Positions 1-7,676 of a stretch of DNA of 19,505 nt are shown here, piece by piece. This stretch comes from Lachnospiraceae bacterium (GTDB lineage: Bacteria; Bacillota; Clostridia; Lachnospirales; Lachnospiraceae), in assembly GCA_900764225.1 (NCBI GenBank), contig CAAFNG010000177.1, forward strand, positions 1 through 19,505, read 5' to 3'. Position 1 is the first letter of the stretch. Each line of letters starts with the position of its first letter. The notes beneath the pieces are model-generated. The model made no database searches. It was not told the DNA's origin and saw nothing but the letters and a program-made list of their open reading frames with translations. A program made the position numbers and the translations under genes.

Positions 1-270
1 GAGGACTATGTACAGATCACCCTGACTGATGAGGAAGATATTGTGGATGGAATGCAGAAGCTTCGGACGATATATCCGAACCTGATGCGACTGGAATATG
101 ACAATCGCAGAACAAGGGAGAACCAGAATGTTGCCGGAGCAGAAACTGTACAGAAAAAATCAGAGCTGGAATATTTCGAGGAGTTTTTTGAGCTGCAGAA
201 TAATCAGCCTATGAATAAAGAACAGCGGAAGTTTTCGGAAGAACTGATGCAGAAGCTTAAGGAGGTGTGA
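1..270 (+). CDS. sbcD: Exonuclease subunit SbcD, C-terminal end only (partial)
   Basis: The frame is open from base 1 to the TGA at 268-270, giving the last 89 residues of a protein whose start lies outside the window. The readable part (DYVQITLTDEED, then IYPNLMRLEYDN and a Glu/Lys-rich end with FEEFFELQNNQPM) resembles the C-terminal capping region of Firmicute SbcD. SbcD is the Mre11-like Mn-dependent nuclease that works with SbcC to open and trim hairpins and blocked double-strand ends. The phosphodiesterase domain with its metal-binding His and Asp residues is not in view, so identity rests on this tail plus the adjoining sbcC. The sbcC ribosome site lies inside its last codons, so the two are very probably co-translated. 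An ATG at 43 is internal and is not a start. Confidence 0.85.
   Translation, partial: EDYVQITLTDEEDIVDGMQKLRTIYPNLMRLEYDNRRTRENQNVAGAETVQKKSELEYFEEFFELQNNQPMNKEQRKFSEELMQKLKEV
259..266 (+). promoter_or_regulatory. Ribosome binding site that sets the sbcC start
   Basis: AAGGAGGT is a near-perfect Shine-Dalgarno inside the end of sbcD. It directly abuts the GTG at 267, which leaves no spacer. It sits 6 bases before the TTG at 273, which is ideal spacing, so TTG 273 is the likely start of sbcC. Confidence 0.8.
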
Positions 271-272
271 GC

Positions 273-3200
273 TTGAGACCGGAAAAACTGACGATCAGTG
301 CCTTCGGGCCATATGCAGACAGAACAGAGATCGATTTTTCCAGGCTGGGAGAAGGCGGACTTTATCTGATCACCGGCGATACGGGAGCAGGAAAGACTAC
401 CATATTTGATGCCATCACTTTCGCTCTTTATGGCCAGGCAAGCGGTCAGGTGAGAGATTCAGCCATGTTTCGCAGCAAGTATGCAGATGACGCGGCGGAG
501 ACTTTTGTGGAGCTTGTTTTTTCCTATCAGGGAAAAAAATATCAGGTTTTTCGAAGTCCGGAATATATGGCACCAAAGAAGAGAGGCACAGGACTGACTC
601 TCCGGAAGGCAGAAGCACAGCTGATCTATCCGGATGAACGCCAGCCTGTAACAAAGGCAAGAGATGTGACCAGGGCGGTTGAGGAGCTGCTGGGGCTTGA
701 TTATGAACAGTTTACCCAGATTGCCATGATCGCACAGGGAGATTTTCAGAAGCTGCTTTTGGCGGGAACAACGCAGCGGGGGGAGATTTTCAGGCAGATC
801 TTCCACACAGAGCTTTATCAGCAGGTGCAGATGAAGCTGAAGGATGCTGCCAGATCCAGATATAAGGATTATGATGAGATGCGCCGCAGTATCGCCCAGT
901 ATCTGGACGGAGTGAAATATGAGGAAGCACAGAGTGGTGCGGAAGAATTTGCACAGCTGAAAAAAGCGAAATTTGAAGGAAAGCTGAAGCGGAGCCTGGA
1001 GCTTCTTAAACAGTTTATTGATGAGGAAGAGCAGAAAGAAGCAGCTCTTCAGAAAAAAGAAGAGATAACAGACCAGAAGCTGCGGGAAACAGAAAATCTT
1101 CTCACGAAGGCAGAACAAAAGAAAGGACTGGAACAAAAAAAATCAGAAGCGGGCCAAAGTCTGAAAACGCTTTTTCCGGTACTGGAAGCTGCACAGAAGG
1201 AAGCCGGGAAATATAGTGATGCAGACGAGAAATGCGAAAAGCTGGCAGGTTCCATCCGGGAAAAAGAGGAAAAACGGAAACGATATCAGGAGCTGGAAAC
1301 TACAGAGAAAGAGTTTGCCAACACTGTAAAAACGCTGGAAGAAATCAGGAAAAAAGCTGCAGAATATGAAGAACAGGAAAATTCTGCCTTGAAGAAACAG
1401 AAGGAAGAAAAAGAACTTCTGAACAGGCTTTCCGGGGCGGGAGAAGAACTGAAAGAGCTTCAGTTCCAGTACGATAAACTGGACACTCAGAAACAGCAGT
1501 ATGATTCCTGTATTCAGGCAGAGAAATTTTTCGAAGTACGCGGACAGGAGCTCGCCGGGCTGACGGAGCAGACTGAGAAGCAGGAAAAGGAGCTTTTGGA
1601 AAAACAGGAGCAGCTGAAAACAGAACGCTCCAGCTTGGAAAAAGTGGAACTTCTTTTGCAGAATGCACAGACAGAAAAGGAAAAGCATATACAGCGAAAA
1701 ACAGCACTTGGAAGTCTTGGATCTATGATCGTGGAGTTTCGGAAACTTCATGAAGAAACCGGAAAACAGCAGAAAAAATATCTGGAAGCAGCAGGAAAGG
1801 CAGAACAGCAGAGAAATGCTTATCAGGAAATGTTTCACAGCTTTCTGGATGCACAGGCCGGAATTCTGGCAGAACAGCTTGAGGAAAATAAGCCCTGTCC
1901 GGTGTGTGGTTCCTGTGAGCATCCGCATCCCCGGGCACTTTCTTCAAAGTCTGTGAATCAGGAAACATTGAATCTGGAAAAAGAAAAACTGGACGTTTTG
2001 GAGAAAGCTGTGTCAGAACAGAGTCTGGAAGCAGGAAAGCTGAATGAACGAAGAACCGCTGCCTGGGACCAAATCATTGCCAGATCCCTGGAACTGGAGG
2101 TGCAGCTTCCGGAAGGAAAGACAGAAACTGATCTGAGAGAGGGAAAATTTTCGGAAAGATGGAACCTGCTGGTTCCCTCTGTAAAGCAGGAAATGTCACA
2201 GTGTCAGACAGTGCTGGAAGAAACAGAGACGAAGATCAGAGAAGCGCAGAATGGGAAAAACAGAAAAGCAGAGGTGGAAAAGCTTCTGGAGAAACTGGAT
2301 GTTTGGCGTGAAGAACTCCTTCAGAAAAAGAATGCCTGTGCAAATCAGATAACAGAGCTTAAGACGAGAAAAGAAGAAAATGATAGACTGCGGAAGAACG
2401 CTGAGAAGGAAATGCGGGATCTGCTCGCTGATGAGGGCTTAAAAAATGTACTGTCTGAAATGCCGGAAATCAGAGCTGCTATGCTATCAGGAATCAAAGC
2501 ATCTGAAACGAAAGAGGAGGCTGGACGGGAGAAAGACTTACAATCAGAACAGGAATGTTCTTTGATTCAGGTGGCAGGAGATCAGCTTGAATTTCTGGCA
2601 GCCTGTATTCACAGGAAACAGTCCGACCTGTCCAGAAAACAAACCCTGGAGCAGACCATTGCAGAGCGCGAAGAGAAGATTTCCGCTATACGCGATCTCT
2701 GTACGAGAAACGCTCAGGAAGCAGTACGCCTGGAAACAGAGAGGAAAAACCAGTCCAATAAAGTGGACAGTCTGCGATCCGAGCTTGGTGAAGGTGGAAA
2801 AATACTTCTGGAAAAAGAAATTCAGGAGCAGCGTCAGCAGTATCAGGATTTGAAAGAAAGCCAGAAGCAGGCAAAAGATACTCTGCAGAAGTTACAAAGT
2901 GAAAAAGAAAGTCTCGTTTCTGCAGTAAAAACCATGGAAGAGCAGCTGAAAGAAATCGGAGATATTCCGGAAGAAGAGCTCCGGGAGCAGCATGCGAGAC
3001 TTAAAGTACAGAAATCTGAAATCACAGAAGAGCGAAAACAGGTATTTTCTATTCTGAATGCGAACAGAGAAATTTTTCAGAAGGTGCAGACTGGAAGAGA
3101 AGAAATGTCCAGAGCAGAGAAAGAATATGTATGGATGAAAAATCTTTCAGATACAGCCAATGGAAGCCTGAACGGCAAGGCCAAGATCGAACTGGAAACC

Positions 3201-3680
3201 TATATCCAGATGGATTATTTTGACAGGATACTGCGACGTGCAAATATTCGCCTGCTGACCATGAGCAGCGGTCAGTATGAACTGAAACGCCAGGAGCAGA
3301 GCGAGAACCGTAAGGAAAAGGCAGGTCTTGATCTGAATGTGATCGATCACTACAACGGAACTGAACGAAGTGTAAAAACTCTTTCCGGAGGCGAATCCTT
3401 CCAGGCATCCTTATCCCTTGCACTTGGACTTTCCGATGAGATACAGGCCAGTGCCGGTGGTATCCGTCTGGATTCCATGTTTGTGGATGAAGGATTCGGT
3501 TCTCTGGATGAGGAAGCTCTTGCCCAGGCAGTCAAAGCCCTGAATGGCCTTGCAGACGGGCACCGTATAGTGGGAATCATCTCTCATGTGGCTGAGCTGA
3601 AAGAACGCATTGAAAACAAGATCATCGTCACAAAACAGTGCAGTGGAAAAGGCGTGGGCAGCAGCATAAAGATTCAGTAG
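273..3680 (+). CDS. sbcC: Exonuclease subunit SbcC (Rad50-like SMC ATPase)
   Basis: This 1135-residue ATPase is the partner of SbcD in the repair nuclease that processes DNA hairpins, palindromes and protein-blocked ends. Visible parts, numbered from TTG 273: N-terminal MRPEKLTISAFGPYA, typical of SbcC; Walker A GDTGAGKT at 35-42; a long Glu/Lys/Gln-rich coiled coil on both sides of a zinc hook CPVC at 542-545; ABC signature LSGGE at 1037-1041; and Walker B ending FVDE at 1070-1073. Length is in the family's usual range and the frame is intact. An upstream in-frame GTG at 267 would overlap sbcD by 4 bases but has no room for the ribosome site, so TTG 273 is preferred. The gene follows sbcD in one operon and ends at a terminator before a convergent gene. 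A third Cys (548) lies just after the hook. Confidence 0.96.
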   Translation: MRPEKLTISAFGPYADRTEIDFSRLGEGGLYLITGDTGAGKTTIFDAITFALYGQASGQVRDSAMFRSKYADDAAETFVELVFSYQGKKYQVFRSPEYMAPKKRGTGLTLRKAEAQLIYPDERQPVTKARDVTRAVEELLGLDYEQFTQIAMIAQGDFQKLLLAGTTQRGEIFRQIFHTELYQQVQMKLKDAARSRYKDYDEMRRSIAQYLDGVKYEEAQSGAEEFAQLKKAKFEGKLKRSLELLKQFIDEEEQKEAALQKKEEITDQKLRETENLLTKAEQKKGLEQKKSEAGQSLKTLFPVLEAAQKEAGKYSDADEKCEKLAGSIREKEEKRKRYQELETTEKEFANTVKTLEEIRKKAAEYEEQENSALKKQKEEKELLNRLSGAGEELKELQFQYDKLDTQKQQYDSCIQAEKFFEVRGQELAGLTEQTEKQEKELLEKQEQLKTERSSLEKVELLLQNAQTEKEKHIQRKTALGSLGSMIVEFRKLHEETGKQQKKYLEAAGKAEQQRNAYQEMFHSFLDAQAGILAEQLEENKPCPVCGSCEHPHPRALSSKSVNQETLNLEKEKLDVLEKAVSEQSLEAGKLNERRTAAWDQIIARSLELEVQLPEGKTETDLREGKFSERWNLLVPSVKQEMSQCQTVLEETETKIREAQNGKNRKAEVEKLLEKLDVWREELLQKKNACANQITELKTRKEENDRLRKNAEKEMRDLLADEGLKNVLSEMPEIRAAMLSGIKASETKEEAGREKDLQSEQECSLIQVAGDQLEFLAACIHRKQSDLSRKQTLEQTIAEREEKISAIRDLCTRNAQEAVRLETERKNQSNKVDSLRSELGEGGKILLEKEIQEQRQQYQDLKESQKQAKDTLQKLQSEKESLVSAVKTMEEQLKEIGDIPEEELREQHARLKVQKSEITEERKQVFSILNANREIFQKVQTGREEMSRAEKEYVWMKNLSDTANGSLNGKAKIELETYIQMDYFDRILRRANIRLLTMSSGQYELKRQEQSENRKEKAGLDLNVIDHYNGTERSVKTLSGGESFQASLSLALGLSDEIQASAGGIRLDSMFVDEGFGSLDEEALAQAVKALNGLADGHRIVGIISHVAELKERIENKIIVTKQCSGKGVGSSIKIQ

Positions 3681-3702
3681 TATACAGAAAATATAAAAAC
3701 AT

Positions 3703-3755
3703 AAAAATCCCCCGTGTTGTTTCAGAAAATGTGAGAACAATACGAGGGATTTTTT
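3703..3755. terminator. Two-way intrinsic terminator between sbcC and the DUF1846 gene
   Basis: AAAAATCCCCCGTGTTGT at 3703-3720 pairs with ACAATACGAGGGATTTTT at 3737-3754 with one mismatch and one G-T pair, enclosing a 16-base loop. The run of T on the right serves sbcC, and the run of A on the left acts as the T run for the leftward gene. The two genes converge here, which fits a shared terminator. Confidence 0.88.
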
Positions 3756-3778
3756 AGTGAATTTCTTTATTAGAAAGA

Positions 3779-5263
3779 TCAGTCTTTCTGATATACTTTA
3801 TTTTTTTCTGCTTTTGCTTCGCAGGTAAGTTCGATACCCAGCTTACGGAAGCTGATCACATCTACATCAGAGAGCATGACAGAGGTATGAGCCTGACAGC
3901 CGTGAAGCTTCGGAATCTGCTCCAGTGCAAGGCGGGCAGCATCGCTTGTAGCAGCGCTGATGGACAGGGCGATCAGAATCTCGTCGATGTGAAGACGAGG
4001 GTTTTTGCTTCCAAGGTATTCGGTTTTGAGCTGCTGGATCGGACGGATGGCATCCGGTGAGATCACATGCAGTTCATGGTCGATTCCGGCAAGCTCTTTC
4101 AGTGCGTTCAGAAGAAGAGCTGCGGATGCTCCGAGAAGGCTGGAAGTTTTTCCACATACGATCCTTCCGTCCGGAAGTTCCAGTGCAGCAGCCGGACCGT
4201 TGGTTGCCTTCTCTTTCTCGAGAGCAGCAGGAACAACTTTGCGATCCTTGAGCTCTGCGTGAGCCTGCTGGAGAAGAAGCTCGATCTTGCGAACCTCATT
4301 CTCTGTGCCGGAGCCGGAAACAAGGGCATCCATACTCTTATAATAACGGCGGATGATCTCCTGGCGGGAAGCCTCCTGGCATACTTCATCATCAATAATG
4401 CAGTTACCAGCCATATTGACACCCATGTCTGTAGGGGATTTGTACGGGCAGCTGCCCATGATCTTCTCGAACATAGCCTGTACAACCGGGAAGACTTCCA
4501 CATCACGGTTATAGTTGACTGTTGTCTTGCCATAAGCTTCCAGATGGAACGGGTCGATCATGTTCACATCGTTAAGGTCAGCTGTGGCAGCCTCGTAAGC
4601 AAGGTTTACCGGATGTTTCAGAGGAAGATTCCAGATTGGGAAGGTCTCGAATTTCGCATAGCCGGCTTTTACGCCGCGTTTGTATTCGTGGTAGAGCTGG
4701 GACAGACAGGTAGCCATTTTTCCGCTTCCAGGTCCCGGTGCTGTGATCACTACCAGAGGTCTGGTAGTTTCGATATAGTCGTTCTTTCCATAGCCCTCGT
4801 CACTTACGATAAAGGAAGTGTTGCTTGGATAACCAGGGATCAGGTAAAGCTTGTATACACGGATTCCCAGTTTCTCCAGGCGTTTCTTGAAGAGATCGGC
4901 ACTTTCCTGGCCGGAGTACTGTGTGATGCAGACGCTTCCTACATACAGGCCACGGCTTGTAAACTCATCCATAAGACGGAGTACGTCTTCGTCATAGGTA
5001 ATGCCAAGGTCGCCGCGTACTTTATTCTTGTCAATGTCATTGGCACTGATAACAATAACGATCTCCGCCTGATCAGAAAGCTGCATCAGCATACGGAGCT
5101 TGCTGTCTGGTTCAAAACCCGGAAGAACACGGGAAGCATGGTAATCGTCAAAAAGTTTGCCGCCGAATTCAAGGTAAAGCTTGTTTCCGAACTGCCCGAT
5201 TCTTTCGCGGATGTGTTCTGACTGCATTTTCAGATATTTGTCATTATCAAAACCTATTTTCAT
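3779..5263 (-). CDS. DUF1846 domain protein of unknown function
   Basis: This 494-residue soluble protein has no signal peptide or membrane segment. It matches the conserved DUF1846 family by its N-terminus (MKIGFDNDKYLKMQSEHIRERI), the block YLEFGGKLFDDYHASRVLPGF and the motif APGPGSGKMATCLSQLYHEY. The GPGSGK stretch at 177-182 looks like a phosphate-binding loop, but a full Walker A and a clear Walker B are not evident, so nucleotide binding is only a suggestion. The C-terminal third has a second alpha/beta-like stretch around ELPDGRIVCGKTSSLLGA. The start at 5263 has a ribosome site on the minus strand (GAGGAGAGGA) about 10 bases upstream and a promoter at 5311-5340. It stands alone, convergent with sbcC and divergent from ftsH, so neighbours say little about its job. 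Family assignment is fairly sure; the biochemical role is not known to me. Confidence 0.85.
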   Translation of the reverse strand: MKIGFDNDKYLKMQSEHIRERIGQFGNKLYLEFGGKLFDDYHASRVLPGFEPDSKLRMLMQLSDQAEIVIVISANDIDKNKVRGDLGITYDEDVLRLMDEFTSRGLYVGSVCITQYSGQESADLFKKRLEKLGIRVYKLYLIPGYPSNTSFIVSDEGYGKNDYIETTRPLVVITAPGPGSGKMATCLSQLYHEYKRGVKAGYAKFETFPIWNLPLKHPVNLAYEAATADLNDVNMIDPFHLEAYGKTTVNYNRDVEVFPVVQAMFEKIMGSCPYKSPTDMGVNMAGNCIIDDEVCQEASRQEIIRRYYKSMDALVSGSGTENEVRKIELLLQQAHAELKDRKVVPAALEKEKATNGPAAALELPDGRIVCGKTSSLLGASAALLLNALKELAGIDHELHVISPDAIRPIQQLKTEYLGSKNPRLHIDEILIALSISAATSDAARLALEQIPKLHGCQAHTSVMLSDVDVISFRKLGIELTCEAKAEKNKVYQKD

Positions 5264-5310
5264 TTGTCTGATTTCCTCTCCTCTTTCATTTTTTTCAAAT
5301 CACTGGGAAT

Positions 5311-5340
5311 AGTATACTACAAATTTACATTCGCTGGCAA
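5311..5340 (-). promoter_or_regulatory. Sigma-A-type promoter for the DUF1846 gene
   Basis: On the minus strand, TTGCCA (5335-5340) and TATACT (5311-5316) are separated by 18 bases. Both boxes match consensus at 5 of 6 positions. This places the transcript start near 5304, giving a leader of about 40 bases. Confidence 0.6.
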
Positions 5341-5385
5341 TATCCAAGTGAGTGGTTTTTAACTGGTATTTTTACAATCTCGCGG

Positions 5386-5414
5386 TTGATTTATACGAGT
5401 TTTATCTTTATAAT
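5386..5414 (+). promoter_or_regulatory. Sigma-A-type promoter for ftsH
   Basis: TTGATT (5386-5391), a 17-base spacer and a perfect TATAAT (5409-5414). The predicted transcript begins near 5421, just ahead of the AAGAGGAGG ribosome site, leaving a leader of only about 20 bases. Confidence 0.7.
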
Positions 5415-5440
5415 AAAGGAATGACAAGAGGAGGAAAAAA

Positions 5441-7585
5441 ATGAATAATCAACTGAATAATGATCAGGATGGTAAAAGACCTGATAACAGGGATCCGAAG
5501 AAACAGGGACCCGGTAAGAATCATCAGTCGATTCTGGCTTTTCTGATATGTCTCCTGGTCACACTGGTCTGCTTCGCATTGTTTACCAACATGCTGAAGG
5601 ACAACAGCAGTGAGATCTCCTATGATAAATTTATCGATATGGTGGATAAGGACCAGGTTAAGGAAGTAACGATCCAGTCCAGTACTTTAACGATCGTGCC
5701 CAAGAAGCAGAACTCCAAGTATGAGGATGTAAGCTACTACACGACGAAGACAGAGGACAGCACGGCACTTACCAAGAGACTGGAAGGTAAAGGAATCAAG
5801 TTTGAGACAGACCCGCCGGATGCATTCGGAGAGTTTATTGCCATGATTCTCAGTGTGGTACTGCCGACACTTCTTCTTTTCGGTCTTCTGATGTTCTCCA
5901 TGCGCCGTATGAACAAAGGCGGCGGAATCATGGGAATGGGCGTTGGCAAGAGCAAGGCCAAGGCTTATGTACAGAAAGAGACAGGCGTTACCTTCAAGGA
6001 TGTGGCAGGTCAGGATGAGGCCAAGGAATCACTTCAGGAGGTTGTGGATTTTCTTCATAATCCGGAGAAATATACAGCCATTGGAGCTAAGCTTCCCAAG
6101 GGAGCACTTCTTGTAGGCCCTCCGGGAACCGGTAAGACACTGCTTGCCAAGGCAGTTGCAGGTGAAGCGCAGGTACCGTTTTTCTCCCTTTCCGGTTCGG
6201 AATTTGTGGAGATGTTTGTTGGTGTGGGCGCATCCCGTGTCCGTGATCTTTTTGAGGAAGCCAAGAAGAATGCTCCGTGTATCGTGTTCATCGATGAAAT
6301 CGATGCAATCGGTAAGAGCCGTGATTCCCGCTATGGCGGTGGGAATGACGAGCGTGAGCAGACCCTGAACCAGCTGCTTGCAGAAATGGATGGTTTTGAT
6401 ACTTCCAAGGGGCTTCTGATCCTGGCAGCGACCAACAGACCGGAGGTTCTTGACCCGGCACTTCTCCGTCCGGGACGTTTTGACAGACGCGTTATCGTAG
6501 ACCGTCCGGATCTTAAGGGACGTGTGGATATCCTGAAAGTACATGCCAAGAATGTGCTTCTGGATGATACCGTGGATTTTGAGGCGATCGCCCTTGCAAC
6601 TTCTGGAGCCGTAGGTTCTGATCTTGCAAACATGATAAACGAAGCTGCCATCCTTGCAGTTAAGAAAGGACGTAAGGCAGTATCCCAGAAGGATCTTGAG
6701 GAATCCGTTGAGGTGGTTCTGGTAGGTAAAGAGAAGAAAGACCGTATCTTAAGCAAGCAGGAACGCCGTATTGTTTCTTATCATGAGGTGGGACATGCAC
6801 TGGTAAACGCATTGCAGAAAGATGCAGAGCCTGTACAGAAGATCACCATCGTACCCCGTACCATGGGAGCTCTCGGCTATGTTATGCAGGTGCCTGAGGA
6901 GGAAAAATACCTCAACACCAAGAAAGAGCTGGAAGCTATGCTGGTAGGATATCTTGGCGGACGTGCTGCGGAGGAGCTTGTTTTTGATACGGTGACTACC
7001 GGTGCAGCCAATGATATTGAGCAGGCCACCAAGGTGGCAAGAGCCATGATCACACAGTATGGTATGTCCGAGAAATTCGGACTGATGGGACTGGCGACCC
7101 AGGAGAATCAGTACTTAAGCGGAAGAGCTGTATTGAACTGTGGTGACGATACAGCAACCGAGATTGACCATGAGGTTATGAAACTTCTCCATCATTCCTA
7201 TGAGGAAGCCAAGAGGATTCTCGGAAGCCACAGGACCGAGATGGATAAGATCGCAGAGTATCTGATCCGCAAGGAGACCATCACCGGAAAAGAATTCATG
7301 AAGATCCTCCGTGCAGTACAGCATGGACTGGATATTCCGGAGAATCTGGATGATCTGGTACTTTCTGAGGATGAAAAAGAAGTATCTGTTAAACAGCCGG
7401 TTCTGGAAGCAGAGAATTTAGCAGCAGATACAGAAGATAAAGCATCCGTAGCACCTGAAGAGAAAACCGAATCGAAATCAGACTCAGCAGATGCACAGGC
7501 AGCAGAAGTGAAAACCGAAGCAAAACAGCCGGCAGAGGACAGTGCTGACACAGAAACAGAAAAACAGCCGGGATCAGAGGCATAA
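5441..7585 (+). CDS. ftsH: ATP-dependent membrane zinc protease FtsH
   Basis: A 714-residue membrane-anchored AAA protease that degrades misfolded membrane proteins and short-lived regulators as a hexamer. Order of parts: a hydrophilic Asn/Asp/Lys-rich N-terminus (1-28); membrane segment 30-50; an extracytoplasmic domain to about 130; a second membrane segment 133-153; the AAA module with Walker A GPPGTGKT at 226-233, Walker B IVFIDEID at 281-288 and the second region of homology around 331-350; then the M41 peptidase with the zinc motif HEVGH at 448-452 and a later [12 protein letters not shown] block carrying the likely third metal ligand. About 70 residues after the peptidase form an Ala/Glu/Asp/Ser/Thr-rich tail, longer than in many homologues. 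The ATG at 5441 follows AAGAGGAGG with good spacing. It has its own promoter and a terminator behind it, so it is probably expressed alone or with partial read-through into uvrC. Confidence 0.97.
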   Translation: MNNQLNNDQDGKRPDNRDPKKQGPGKNHQSILAFLICLLVTLVCFALFTNMLKDNSSEISYDKFIDMVDKDQVKEVTIQSSTLTIVPKKQNSKYEDVSYYTTKTEDSTALTKRLEGKGIKFETDPPDAFGEFIAMILSVVLPTLLLFGLLMFSMRRMNKGGGIMGMGVGKSKAKAYVQKETGVTFKDVAGQDEAKESLQEVVDFLHNPEKYTAIGAKLPKGALLVGPPGTGKTLLAKAVAGEAQVPFFSLSGSEFVEMFVGVGASRVRDLFEEAKKNAPCIVFIDEIDAIGKSRDSRYGGGNDEREQTLNQLLAEMDGFDTSKGLLILAATNRPEVLDPALLRPGRFDRRVIVDRPDLKGRVDILKVHAKNVLLDDTVDFEAIALATSGAVGSDLANMINEAAILAVKKGRKAVSQKDLEESVEVVLVGKEKKDRILSKQERRIVSYHEVGHALVNALQKDAEPVQKITIVPRTMGALGYVMQVPEEEKYLNTKKELEAMLVGYLGGRAAEELVFDTVTTGAANDIEQATKVARAMITQYGMSEKFGLMGLATQENQYLSGRAVLNCGDDTATEIDHEVMKLLHHSYEEAKRILGSHRTEMDKIAEYLIRKETITGKEFMKILRAVQHGLDIPENLDDLVLSEDEKEVSVKQPVLEAENLAADTEDKASVAPEEKTESKSDSADAQAAEVKTEAKQPAEDSADTETEKQPGSEA

Positions 7586-7594
7586 AACAGATCA

Positions 7595-7625
7595 GAGAAA
7601 AACCGGGAGAGATCCCGGTTTTCTC
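7595..7625 (+). terminator. Intrinsic terminator after ftsH
   Basis: AAAACCGGGA (7599-7608) pairs exactly with TCCCGGTTTT (7613-7622) across a four-base GAGA loop. A further GAG/CTC extends the stem past one bulged A. The T run is short (TTTTCTC), so termination may be partial and let some transcripts reach uvrC. Confidence 0.75.
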
Positions 7626-7664
7626 AATATCCGGGTAACAGGAATGTCATATACTTACCGTATC

Positions 7665-7670
7665 AGGAGA
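7665..7670 (+). promoter_or_regulatory. Ribosome binding site that sets the uvrC start
   Basis: AGGAGA lies 6 bases before the ATG at 7677. The open frame continues upstream to an ATG at 7542 inside ftsH, but that stretch crosses the ftsH terminator and shows no UvrC-like residues, so 7677 is the start. Confidence 0.8.
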
Positions 7671-7676
7671 AAATTT

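Noticed and set aside
459..1136. Leu/Phe-rich minus-strand frames opposite sbcC that look like membrane proteins
   Set aside because: Reverse reading of a Lys/Glu-rich coiled coil gives Leu/Phe runs by chance; there are no ribosome sites.
4067..5221. 384-residue open frame on the plus strand opposite the DUF1846 gene
   Set aside because: It is antisense to a conserved protein, has no ribosome site or recognisable domain, and is explained by codon bias of the opposite strand.
7650..7655. TATACT as a -10 box for uvrC
   Set aside because: There is no -35 or TG extension at suitable spacing; too weak to list.
7542..7676. Upstream extension of uvrC into ftsH (45 more residues)
   Set aside because: It crosses the end of ftsH and the terminator at 7595-7625, has no UvrC-like sequence, and ATG 7677 has a well-placed AGGAGA.
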